From Parvicella tangerina (GTDB taxonomy: Bacteria > Bacteroidota > Bacteroidia > Flavobacteriales_D > Parvicellaceae): a stretch of DNA of 64,000 nucleotides. The DNA is taken from positions 1,550,001 through 1,614,000 of the forward strand of contig NZ_OU015584.1 of assembly GCF_907165195.1 (NCBI RefSeq), read 5' to 3'. Of this stretch, positions 45,129 to 53,984 are shown piece after piece. Each line of letters opens with the position of its first letter. Position 1 is the stretch's first letter. The position numbers were made by a program, and so were the translations under genes. Under the pieces are notes generated by a model. The model was not told where the DNA came from. It saw only the letters and a list, made by a program, of their open reading frames with translations, and searched no databases.

Positions 45129-47909
45129 TTAATCCATAACTTCAAATTTGATCAACTCTATACCTTGTTCAGTACTCACTCTTAAGAAGTATATCCCATT
45201 CGTCAAATCATCCGTGGCTAATCTGGTGTTGAACGAATCAGTAACTTCGGTTTTGACTAATTGTCCCAGAATATCTACTACCTGAACTTGATTGATTTTA
45301 TTCGAACTCTCAATATTCAAGAATCCAGTCTGGGTAGGGTTGGGATGAACCTTAACAGAAGCTGTCTGGTAATTGCTGTTCACTGCTGAAAAATGCTGAC
45401 AGAGATCTGCCGTATTTCCACTACCATAATTACTGATATGAAGTATAAAACGATCTTCTAAAGTTCCTGAATTGGCAGAGAAAGAGAAGATGCTATCAGC
45501 GAGCACATCGTGCAAATACCCAAGATACTTATCTTCCAAAATTAGGCAACTCAGGTTTTCCATGTGGTTCATATTCTTAAACACAAGCTCATAGTTACCA
45601 TCTGTTGGGATGTGAGCTCCAATAGGAATGTGTTTTGCTTCCAGATCTTCAAAGGAGTTAATCGATAAATAATTGTCTTTTCCCAACATATATAGCTGCG
45701 GAGCAGAAGGTAAAGGGCTGAAAAGTTTATAGGCATCATAATCGTCAAATGAGTTAGACGCATTGCCATTTTCTGCAATGACAATTTCATCGTGAAATCC
45801 ATTGTTGCCACCTTTTAATTCAACATGAAGGTTATGATACATGCCATTTTTTACAAAAGTAGGGTCTGTTTCTACCTTATCTTCTTCCTCGATCAATAGA
45901 CTTGCTCCCGGAGCAGTAGCGTGCACCCAAAAGGCTTGAGAAGAAGCAATGCTGTTGCCAACATCGTTGGTGCCAGAACCTGCTCCGCCTACATAAACAC
46001 CATAATTCCCCGCACTTCCAGACCATATCCAGATGGCATCAATCATATTGACTTTGTTGGCGGCATCGATACTATCCCAGGATACCGAACAGGGATAAGG
46101 GTTTCCAATGAGGTTCCAGCCTTTTTGCTCCTCAGTGGCAGCAATCTCTGCAGGAGTGATATTTTGATAATCTAACGAGTAGTTAAAGTTACCCGTAATC
46201 GGGGTTCCTGTCATTGAGGTGGTATAATTCCCAGAGCCGATATAAATGCGATGCCCTGCATCAGGGTAAACCGGATCAGCAATGCTGGTAGGCTCAACCC
46301 AACCATCTTCTTTAACCCCATTGGCGTTGTTTTCTTGGTAGGCGTAAACGCTGGTCCAACCAAAAGTAGGGTAGTTAGATCCAGGGAAGTTGGTCATGAT
46401 GATGCCGTCATCTTGATAATCGCCAAGTGTTTGACCATTCAAACCACTGGAAAGTTCTCTCCACTCGTTATTGGGGATGCTGAGATATCTGTTTACGGTA
46501 AGGTCTCCCACGTACGTATTAGAAAAGGGACAACTAGCTGTAGCAGTAAATACTTCCCCGGTAGAGGGACCAGGTCCATCCGAAAAAATCGTACTTCCTG
46601 TATTATCCACTAGTGTGTAAGTATTTTCTCCTTCGTATCTACCCGCATTGTATGTTAAAGAAAAACGAGCACCATCTGGGAGGGGTAGGTTGACTGTTGT
46701 TCCTGTTCCTTCAGCGTTATAACTATCAACGATTTCTCCATCCACCTTAAACGTGATATAACCTCCGTTCCACCCATCACCATAAGAATCACTCATAATC
46801 AATTGATAATCGCAAAAGTTCTGAATTCTGGTCAGCCTTCCCGTATTCGCTAGGTCAGAAGTCAGCGTTACAAGATTGTTTGAGGTGAAAGTACCACCTC
46901 GTAATCGTAAATTACCTGCTATATTATAACTGCCAGAGTTCAGAGTTACTCCTCCTTCTGAACGTACTTCAAAGTTGTAAAAAGTTTGGGCACCTCCCGC
47001 ATCTACGGTGTTGGGTGTAGCTCCAAACCCTTTGAACAAGACAGTGGATTCATTGGCAATAAACAGACCGTCATTATTCCAGTTGCCGTAAACCTGAAGG
47101 GAGTCCGTTGTATTGATTTCTAAAGATGCACTCGGCTCGATGGTTAGGTTGTTACATTTGGCTCCAGACCCAATCAAATTCGGGTAGTTCGTCAGTCCAG
47201 TCGGGATTACGGCATCCATAATGGGGTTGGGAATTCCTGCACTCCAGTTCCCCTCGTTAAACCAATCGGTATCAATGGCACCAGTCCAATTGGTGGTTGT
47301 TCCTCCAACAAAAACAAGTTGAATCTGAGGTTTATCCGTAGTCACGGTATTGGGGGTTGATCCACAGCTGCTCCCGTTATTGTCGGTCCAACTGTATCGG
47401 TAACCGTTGGCCGTTCCGTAAATCCTAACCTTACCAGAAGCATTCCAGGTAGGGTTCACCCGACTCCAGCAAACTTCAACGCCAATACTGCTCGTTCCAT
47501 CCCACAAAAAAGGCGTATCTAAGGGAATCATATCAAAACCACCAGCAGTTGGAGAATAATTAAAGGAGTTTACTACGGTAGTCCAACCGGTTGTTCCTAA
47601 TGGGGATGAAACATCATTAACACCAACATGCTTCATTTTTATGGTGTATTGTCTCAAGGTATAAATTGGACTTTCAACAACGTAAAAACCCATTTCTGAA
47701 ATGGGATTTGTACTGGACGCAAAGGCGTCTTGTAATTCTTGAGCCGTATATACCATTTGACACACGGTTCTTCTGTAATAAATATTAACAGGAGAGGAGT
47801 TTTGTTCCCACGATTCTCCTGTTCCTGCCCCTAGCTGAATGGTTTGTGCGTTCAGCAGAACGGATTGAAAAATGAGTAATATGAGCCATGACAAGCGGAT
47901 AGTGGGCAT
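45129..47909 (-). CDS. Large T9SS-secreted surface protein
   Basis: About 926 residues from the ATG at 47909 (MPTIRLSWLILLIF), which begins the signal peptide. The mature protein is rich in Thr, Gly and Asn. The first half has a Fn3/jelly-roll type segment (GTTGWTTVVNSFNYSPTAGGFDMIPLDTPFLWDG) and a middle repeat-like region. YQLIMSDSYGDGWNGGYITF is closely related to the YGDGW segments of the protein at the left edge. The C terminus, from VKVHPNPTQTGF to IELIKFEVMD, is a type A T9SS sorting signal. Function unknown; a surface or matrix protein is likely. A perfect palindrome lies in its promoter. Confidence 0.9.
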   Translation of the reverse strand: MPTIRLSWLILLIFQSVLLNAQTIQLGAGTGESWEQNSSPVNIYYRRTVCQMVYTAQELQDAFASSTNPISEMGFYVVESPIYTLRQYTIKMKHVGVNDVSSPLGTTGWTTVVNSFNYSPTAGGFDMIPLDTPFLWDGTSSIGVEVCWSRVNPTWNASGKVRIYGTANGYRYSWTDNNGSSCGSTPNTVTTDKPQIQLVFVGGTTTNWTGAIDTDWFNEGNWSAGIPNPIMDAVIPTGLTNYPNLIGSGAKCNNLTIEPSASLEINTTDSLQVYGNWNNDGLFIANESTVLFKGFGATPNTVDAGGAQTFYNFEVRSEGGVTLNSGSYNIAGNLRLRGGTFTSNNLVTLTSDLANTGRLTRIQNFCDYQLIMSDSYGDGWNGGYITFKVDGEIVDSYNAEGTGTTVNLPLPDGARFSLTYNAGRYEGENTYTLVDNTGSTIFSDGPGPSTGEVFTATASCPFSNTYVGDLTVNRYLSIPNNEWRELSSGLNGQTLGDYQDDGIIMTNFPGSNYPTFGWTSVYAYQENNANGVKEDGWVEPTSIADPVYPDAGHRIYIGSGNYTTSMTGTPITGNFNYSLDYQNITPAEIAATEEQKGWNLIGNPYPCSVSWDSIDAANKVNMIDAIWIWSGSAGNYGVYVGGAGSGTNDVGNSIASSQAFWVHATAPGASLLIEEEDKVETDPTFVKNGMYHNLHVELKGGNNGFHDEIVIAENGNASNSFDDYDAYKLFSPLPSAPQLYMLGKDNYLSINSFEDLEAKHIPIGAHIPTDGNYELVFKNMNHMENLSCLILEDKYLGYLHDVLADSIFSFSANSGTLEDRFILHISNYGSGNTADLCQHFSAVNSNYQTASVKVHPNPTQTGFLNIESSNKINQVQVVDILGQLVKTEVTDSFNTRLATDDLTNGIYFLRVSTEQGIELIKFEVMD

Positions 47910-47912
47910 AAA

Positions 47913-47940
47913 CAAAATTAAAACACGTATAAATACGTGT
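47913..47940 (-). promoter_or_regulatory. Promoter with an 8-2-8 palindrome before the T9SS cargo gene
   Basis: Minus strand -7 box TAATTTTG (47920-47913), three bases before the ATG at 47909. Directly upstream, ACACGTAT, two A, ATACGTGT (47923-47940) is a perfect inverted repeat filling the region between -7 and -33. Further away TAAAAATACGTTTTT (about 47951-47965) holds a partial extra half site. This arrangement indicates a specific transcription factor operator. Confidence 0.55.
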
Positions 47941-48056
47941 GCTTAACAGGTAAAAATACGTTTTTGTTTTGCGTGGAAAATATTTTTTAGATGAATACCT
48001 CCTTTGAATCGTTAGAAGAGGGGCTGTGCCAAATAAAGTTCTAAAGGTAACTCGGG

Positions 48057-49583
48057 TTACATGCGTCCATTAACGGTCTCAACAAGCACGTGATAATAGG
48101 GTTTCTTAAGCATTTTTGACTTGAGCCAACAGTAGAAGGCCATAGCTTGAAGATCCTCTGATTCTACCGGCCACCGCTCCAGCGTATTATCTACATGTTG
48201 AAAATATTCTTGAGTAGCTACCCAATAAGGTTTGTCAATACAGTCTTGAATGAACCCCAAAAAAGTCTTAATCCTTGAATATATGGGGAGCTGTAAAGCT
48301 TTTTTATAGTTTTTCTTAAACGTTTGAATTTTGGTTAGCGCCAAGTCGGTATTCCCCTTCTCAAAATGGGTGAGTAGCTCGATAAGACTCTTTCTCATCA
48401 CCCACTCGGTCCCCATTCGCTTTGCATACCAGCTATCATTATGTTCAAACTGAATTAACGTCCGCAAGGCCCCCGAATAGTTTTCCTGTTGAAATTGATA
48501 GACGGCCAAATTCAGGTTGATATTCAACGCATCCGTCATGGAGTGTTTGGCCACTAGTGGATGCGCCTCCTCGAGTGTGGTTATCGAATCTTCATTTTGA
48601 CCCATGTAGCTCTTTACGGCTGCGTAGATCAAAATGTATTTAGGATAAAAGAGGTTGTAATGAGACCGTTTATGTGCCTCAATTTCCTTCCTGAACTTTG
48701 TCAGGTATGTCAATCCCATTTCAAATTTTCGACTTCTGTATAACACATGACAGATCATGTAGAGGATGGAGAGCTTATAGAAGTGATCCTTCTTTTTAAA
48801 CAGTTGTTGTCCCTCAGTTTCCTCGTAGCGATCAATAATTACCGGGGCGAATGAAGCGTAGTCTTTTGAGGCCAATGCAGCACTTCTTATGATAGTCAGG
48901 AAATTGTACAGCAGTTTGGGTCTGTTGAATACAACGGTTTCTAGCTGATATTCATCCAATACACGCTCAATCTCTGAATGCAGATCGAGTGCCATCTCTT
49001 CTTTGATTTTGCGTTCCAGATTGTGTTTGATGATCATCTTGGCAACATTCGCTCTTTCGTCTTCATCTGCCAATTGCTTGTTTTTCTTCCAGTTTTGAAT
49101 GATCAGGTCAATTGCCGGTGCTGAATTGTGATTGGCGTGTGTTACTTGTAGATTATAAATATTGTCTAATAAGTCATATTGTTCATTCTTCAAAGCGAGT
49201 TCTTCTGCTTTGAGTAGATAATGCCATGCGGTTTCTCCCTGACTACTCTCAAAGAGAAAATGGGAGACGCTGATTAATCCCATGATGTAGGATGCGGCCG
49301 TGGTATCGTCATCCATCCGTTTAAGTACCAGAAACTCCATCAACTGTTTTAGCAAACGCTTTCTTACGCTGTGATAAGCATTCATATTTTTGGAATGTCC
49401 GTAGAGTAACGTGCAAATTTCTCTGGCCTTAAGGTTTTCGTCTTTCAGTAGGATGTTGAAGAGCTGCAAATCTTTCCGCTCCTTTTTACTCCGCTGGCGT
49501 TGTATAAAAGTTCTAAACTCTTTGACGTCATCATCGTGAAGCGAAATGATAATATCTTTTATGTAATCTACGTACTTTTTCAA
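48057..49583 (-). CDS. Helical repeat protein of unknown function
   Basis: 508 residues from a TTG at 49583, the only start in this frame, since an in-frame TAG lies just upstream. There is no signal peptide and no membrane helix, so it is cytoplasmic. Almost the whole protein is predicted as amphipathic helices. The middle part (about 110-420) has the spacing of TPR-like repeats: GETAWHYLLKAEELALKNEQYDLLDNIYNL and AVYQFQQENYSGALRTLIQFEHN. The N-terminal 70 residues are basic (RQRSKKERKDLQL, HSVRKRLLKQLMEFLVLKR). No catalytic motif is seen. It is transcribed divergently from the propeller kinase gene. I do not recognise the family. Confidence 0.78.
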   Translation of the reverse strand: MKKYVDYIKDIIISLHDDDVKEFRTFIQRQRSKKERKDLQLFNILLKDENLKAREICTLLYGHSKNMNAYHSVRKRLLKQLMEFLVLKRMDDDTTAASYIMGLISVSHFLFESSQGETAWHYLLKAEELALKNEQYDLLDNIYNLQVTHANHNSAPAIDLIIQNWKKNKQLADEDERANVAKMIIKHNLERKIKEEMALDLHSEIERVLDEYQLETVVFNRPKLLYNFLTIIRSAALASKDYASFAPVIIDRYEETEGQQLFKKKDHFYKLSILYMICHVLYRSRKFEMGLTYLTKFRKEIEAHKRSHYNLFYPKYILIYAAVKSYMGQNEDSITTLEEAHPLVAKHSMTDALNINLNLAVYQFQQENYSGALRTLIQFEHNDSWYAKRMGTEWVMRKSLIELLTHFEKGNTDLALTKIQTFKKNYKKALQLPIYSRIKTFLGFIQDCIDKPYWVATQEYFQHVDNTLERWPVESEDLQAMAFYCWLKSKMLKKPYYHVLVETVNGRM

Positions 49584-49687
49584 TTTTGGCGAATGCTATC
49601 AAAACCTACTCCAATATTAACTTTAATCAGGCATTTACACAAAAATACTTTCGAACAATCATTTAAGTCGTACCTTAGATTTTGAGA

Positions 49688-52600
49688 ATGAAAGCGTGGA
49701 ATGTCATATTATTTAGTGTCCTGTTCTGCTTGTGTGGGTTCGCCCAAAAAAGTCAGTTCCAGGTTTTTTCGGTGGAGGAAGGGTTGCCCCAGTCTCAGGT
49801 GTATGCCATGCTTATGGATAATAATCACCGAATTTGGCTGGGAACAAAAGGTGGTGGTCTTACGGTATTTGATGGAGCTAAGTTTAAAAACTTCGGAGAA
49901 AAAGAAGGGTTATTAGATGATAAAGTATTTGCCTTGTTTCAGGATAGTCATGGCATTATTTGGATAGGAACATCTAAAAATGTGGTCTCGTTCAATGGTC
50001 TTGAATTCACCTACCATGAGTTGATTACAGACAATTTAGTGGTTTCGGCTATTCAAGAGGATGCAGAGGGTAGAATATGGGTAGCTACAAACAAAGGTCT
50101 CTTTTATAGAAACCAGCAAAAGTGGGAATCTTATTCTGAAAAAGTGGGGGCTTTGATGGTGGATGTAAGCTGCATATTTTTGGATGATGAGGGTGTTTTG
50201 TGGGCTGGAAATGATGATGGACTTTTTAAGCTCTCCGAGATGGGGTATGAACAGTTTACAATTCATGAAGGGCTTACTTCAAATAAGGTGCGAAGCATCA
50301 ATGAGATGAACGGAAAGCTACTTGTAGGAACCTACGGAGGTGGACTGAATGTGTTGATCAACGGTGAGTGGAGAGTGCTGGGAGATCCCAAAGAAATTAT
50401 TAATGATGTATATGTTGATCACGAAAGTGAGCATGTGTGGTTAGCTACACACAATCACGGAATTGTTCAGATCAGACCTGAGAACAATTCAACGGTATAT
50501 TTTAATGCTGAGGATGGACTCTCTACTAACCATACTCGGATTATTGATCAAGATTATTGGGGTAATATCTGGGTGGGAACCTCAGGGGGTGGACTGAACA
50601 AAATGTTTACTCCCAATTTTGTGCACTTCAACGAAGATAATGGTATAAAAGGTAAGATGTTTTATGCTATTGAAAAATCCAGATATGGAGGGGTGTGGGT
50701 GAGTACGGGGAGTAATGGGGTAGCGAGGATCATAGGAGACTCCGTTGCCGTGTTTAACGCCTCAAACGGTTTTAAGGATGTTAAATCTAAAGCGTTGCTT
50801 GAGGATAGCGATGGTCACCTTTGGATAGGAACGGAGGGAGAGGGAATTTATTACTATGACGGTCAGCATTTTGTAAATCTGGATGGAGATGATGGACTAG
50901 CTGATAATTGGATTCGGTCAATAGTTGAAGATCAGGAAGGGGTAATCTGGGTAGCTACAGTTTCAGGAATATCAGCAATAACGCTGGATAAGTCAACCCC
51001 ATTATTTGATTATAAAATTCAGGATTTTAGTCAAGTGAAAGGTTTACCCGATGATCGTATAAACACGATGATCGTTGATGATGACAACCGGAAATGGTTT
51101 GGATGTCAGAGTGGTCACCTGGGGTATATTCTCGATAATAACATCTACTTTTCTGAAGAGGATCAGAAATTGATCAAGAGCCCCGTCAAATCGTTGGATA
51201 TTGATAGCGAAAATAGATTGTGGATCGCAACGGAGGGAAATGGTGTTTTCTGGGGTGATTTAGATAATCAATTTGTCAACTTTAATCGGATCGGAACGTC
51301 CAAAGGACTCAATAATAATAACGTTTACCTGATCCAGGCAGATCTCAAGAATAGGGTTTGGGCTGGTGCTGGCTCTGGTGTTGACGAGATTTCGGTGTCC
51401 AGCTCCGGAGAATTGATCTATATCAAACACTATTCAAAAAATGAAGGTTTTCTAGGTGGAGAAACGTGCTCTGATGCGGCTGATATTGATGAACAGGGGA
51501 GGGTGTGGATTGGTACACTAGACGGACTCAACTGCTTCTCCGCTAAGAAGGGGTTCGTGAACGATGTTCCGCCAAAGGTTTTTCTGGATGACATTACGAT
51601 TTTTTATGAAAGCATATTGAACACATCAGCCAAAGATCAAATCAGTGACTGGTTTACCGTAAAAGACAAGCTCCATCTCCATCATACGCAAAACCACCTG
51701 AGTTTTCATTTTGATGCCATTAACCTGATCAATCCGAATAAAGTCTTTTTTCAGTATAAATTAGAAGGGTTTGACGTGAGCTGGTCGCCCATTAGTGATA
51801 GGAATGACGCTACCTATAGTAACTTGCCTTCGGGTAATTATACCTTCAAGGTTAAAGCGGTAAATGAGGATGGTGTATGGTCAGAGGAACTGGTGATACC
51901 TATAGAGGTTTCAATTCCTTATTGGAAAACAACCTGGTTTTTCGCCAGTGTGGTGTCTGGTATTCTGATGGTTATTGGGATCATCGTCTTGCTGATTTTT
52001 CTGCGCTACCGCAGAAGAACCAAAGAGGAAAGGGAAATGCTTCGCATAGAAAGAAATATGTTGGAGTTGGAGCAAAAAACACTTCGTTTGCAAATGAATC
52101 CCCATTTTATTTTTAATGCGATGAATACGGTCCAGGCATTAATCGCTAAAAATGACACCAAAGAAGCTAGGTATTATCTGGCAAAGTTCAGTAAGCTTAT
52201 GCGAAAGATCTTAGAGAATAGTAGGCATAGCTTTATCTCTATTCAGGATGAGATGGAAACACTGGAGAATTACCTCAACTTGGAAAAATTAAATACGGAT
52301 TTTCCGTTCGATTATGAGATCATTGTTGATGATAAAATTCAGCCGGATGCCTATGGTATTCCTCCTTTGCTGTTACAACCATTTGTAGAGAACGCCATTG
52401 TTCATGGGATCAAAGAAATTGATTATCAGGGAAAAATCACCGTTCGGTTTATACTGAAAGAAAACTACATTGAGTGCGTAGTAGAAGACAATGGCAGAGG
52501 ACGAAAGGCTGCAAAAGAGGTCAGGCATCAGAAATCGAGTTATCATAAATCTACAGCATTGGTGTTAACGCAAGAGCGATTGTCAACGCTCAATGAAGAT

Positions 52601-52690
52601 AATAGTTATCAGAGTTTCGAGATCATTGACTTAGATGATCCATCAGGAACCAGAGTTGTCGTAAGAATTCCAATTGTTGAGGTTTATTAA
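49688..52690 (+). CDS. Propeller-type sensor histidine kinase (LytS/YehU class)
   Basis: About 1000 residues from the ATG at 49688 (MKAWNVILFSVLFCLCGFAQ), which begins the signal peptide. Residues about 25-660 are a two-component regulator beta-propeller with repeated motifs such as NHRIWLGTKGGGLTVFDG and EGVIWVATVSGIS. A Y_Y_Y domain follows (FFQYKLEGFDVSWSPI to GNYTFKVKAVNEDG), then one membrane helix (about 750-775), a coiled coil and a His_kinase domain with NPHFIFNAMNTVQALI (the His phosphoacceptor) and the N-box PFVENAIVHGI. The partner is normally a LytTR response regulator, but none is adjacent. The input ligand is outside the cell; identity unknown. Confidence 0.92.
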   Translation: MKAWNVILFSVLFCLCGFAQKSQFQVFSVEEGLPQSQVYAMLMDNNHRIWLGTKGGGLTVFDGAKFKNFGEKEGLLDDKVFALFQDSHGIIWIGTSKNVVSFNGLEFTYHELITDNLVVSAIQEDAEGRIWVATNKGLFYRNQQKWESYSEKVGALMVDVSCIFLDDEGVLWAGNDDGLFKLSEMGYEQFTIHEGLTSNKVRSINEMNGKLLVGTYGGGLNVLINGEWRVLGDPKEIINDVYVDHESEHVWLATHNHGIVQIRPENNSTVYFNAEDGLSTNHTRIIDQDYWGNIWVGTSGGGLNKMFTPNFVHFNEDNGIKGKMFYAIEKSRYGGVWVSTGSNGVARIIGDSVAVFNASNGFKDVKSKALLEDSDGHLWIGTEGEGIYYYDGQHFVNLDGDDGLADNWIRSIVEDQEGVIWVATVSGISAITLDKSTPLFDYKIQDFSQVKGLPDDRINTMIVDDDNRKWFGCQSGHLGYILDNNIYFSEEDQKLIKSPVKSLDIDSENRLWIATEGNGVFWGDLDNQFVNFNRIGTSKGLNNNNVYLIQADLKNRVWAGAGSGVDEISVSSSGELIYIKHYSKNEGFLGGETCSDAADIDEQGRVWIGTLDGLNCFSAKKGFVNDVPPKVFLDDITIFYESILNTSAKDQISDWFTVKDKLHLHHTQNHLSFHFDAINLINPNKVFFQYKLEGFDVSWSPISDRNDATYSNLPSGNYTFKVKAVNEDGVWSEELVIPIEVSIPYWKTTWFFASVVSGILMVIGIIVLLIFLRYRRRTKEEREMLRIERNMLELEQKTLRLQMNPHFIFNAMNTVQALIAKNDTKEARYYLAKFSKLMRKILENSRHSFISIQDEMETLENYLNLEKLNTDFPFDYEIIVDDKIQPDAYGIPPLLLQPFVENAIVHGIKEIDYQGKITVRFILKENYIECVVEDNGRGRKAAKEVRHQKSSYHKSTALVLTQERLSTLNEDNSYQSFEIIDLDDPSGTRVVVRIPIVEVY

Positions 52691-52804
52691 CTTTTTGAAA
52701 AACAAGGTTTAACTACTTGTTTTATATAGGTTTATGATTCCAATTAACATCAAATTATGGATTAATTATGACAATAATCATACTTTACAAAACGTTTTCA
52801 GTGA

Positions 52805-52812
52805 TATATTTG
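52805..52812 (+). promoter_or_regulatory. -7 box of the fatty acid desaturase gene
   Basis: TATATTTG matches TAnnTTTG and lies 18 bases before the ATG at 52831. A TTTA at 52784-52787 could serve as a weak -33 element. Confidence 0.45.
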
Positions 52813-52830
52813 TAAAAATTTTTAAGTTTA

Positions 52831-53925
52831 ATGAGTACACCAATTGTAAAATTTGACAATAGAAAATCCCCTGAATTCTTCAAAGAACTAAGTAAAAGAG
52901 TTAATCAATACTTTAAATCCAACGGCATTTCAAAATACGGTAACTGGAACATGAAATTGAAAACCGTTTTCATGCTTTCGCTATATATTGCTCCTTTTGT
53001 TTTGATGGTAACAGGAGTAGTTACCAATGTTTGGCTGATAGTCTTAATGTGGGCATTAATGGGAGTAGGTATGGCTGGTATCGGATTGAGCGTAATGCAC
53101 GATGCATGTCACGGGTCTTACTCAAAAAACAAACGAGTAAATAAAATATTAGGCGCTGTGCTCCAGATACTTGGAGGTAGTGACTTAAACTGGAAGATTC
53201 AGCACAATGTATTGCACCATACCTTTACAAATATCGATGGTTTTGATGAAGATATTGATACCAATGGACTAATGCGTTTTTCTCCAAATCAAGAGCGTAA
53301 GCGCTTTCATAAGTATCAGGTTTATTATGCGCCTTTCTTGTACGGTTTAATGACATTCTTCTGGGTGATCATGAAAGATTTTCAAGGATTGATCAGATAT
53401 AGAGATAAGGATCTCTTAAAGTCTCAGGGAGTAGAGTTCGGACCAAGCATGTTAAAGCTGGTAATTAGTAGGATAGTCTATCTGGGGATCATCTTAACGC
53501 TTCCTATCCTTTTTGTAAATATACCTTGGTGGGCAACATTGTTGCTTTTCTTTATGATGCATTTTATCGCTGGATTGATCTTAGCTTTGATCTTTCAGCC
53601 TGCTCATGTAATTAATGAAACAGAATTTGTAGTGCCTAATGAAGACCTGAGTGTTGAAAATCACTGGGCGATACACCAAATGAAAACGACAGCAAACTTT
53701 GCGAATAGAGCACGTTTGTTCTCTTGGTTTGTTGGAGGATTAAACTACCAGGTAGAACACCATTTATTCCCTAATATCTGCCATGTACATTACAGACACA
53801 TTAGCAAGATTGTTAAGGAGACTGCAAAGGAGTATCAAGTTCCTTATTATGAAGAGAAGACCTTTTTTGGTGCAGTGAGAAATCACTTTTCAATGATCAA
53901 TAAGTTAGGAAAAGGAACGATCTAA
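52831..53925 (+). CDS. Membrane fatty acid (acyl) desaturase
   Basis: 364 residues. The three histidine boxes of membrane di-iron desaturases are in order: HDACHGSY, HNVLHHTF and QVEHHLF, with an extra His in HVINETEF-HWAIHQMKTT between the second and third. Four membrane helices (about 48-70, 72-92, 167-190, 205-245) fit the usual topology, with the His boxes on the cytoplasmic side. It introduces a double bond into acyl chains of lipids or acyl carriers, probably at a front-end or delta position; the regiochemistry cannot be told from the sequence. It stands alone with its own promoter. Confidence 0.92.
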   Translation: MSTPIVKFDNRKSPEFFKELSKRVNQYFKSNGISKYGNWNMKLKTVFMLSLYIAPFVLMVTGVVTNVWLIVLMWALMGVGMAGIGLSVMHDACHGSYSKNKRVNKILGAVLQILGGSDLNWKIQHNVLHHTFTNIDGFDEDIDTNGLMRFSPNQERKRFHKYQVYYAPFLYGLMTFFWVIMKDFQGLIRYRDKDLLKSQGVEFGPSMLKLVISRIVYLGIILTLPILFVNIPWWATLLLFFMMHFIAGLILALIFQPAHVINETEFVVPNEDLSVENHWAIHQMKTTANFANRARLFSWFVGGLNYQVEHHLFPNICHVHYRHISKIVKETAKEYQVPYYEEKTFFGAVRNHFSMINKLGKGTI

Positions 53926-53943
53926 TCACTGTTCTATACTTTT

Positions 53944-53976
53944 TTTGTTTCTCATTCATCGACTTCATTATCTTTG
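53944..53976 (+). promoter_or_regulatory. Promoter of the SLC13-type transporter gene
   Basis: TTTG (53944-53947), a 21-base spacer and TATCTTTG (53969-53976) match the Bacteroidota -33/-7 consensus exactly. Transcription would start near 53983, two bases from the ATG at 53985, giving a nearly leaderless mRNA. Confidence 0.6.
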
Positions 53977-53984
53977 ATAGCTGA

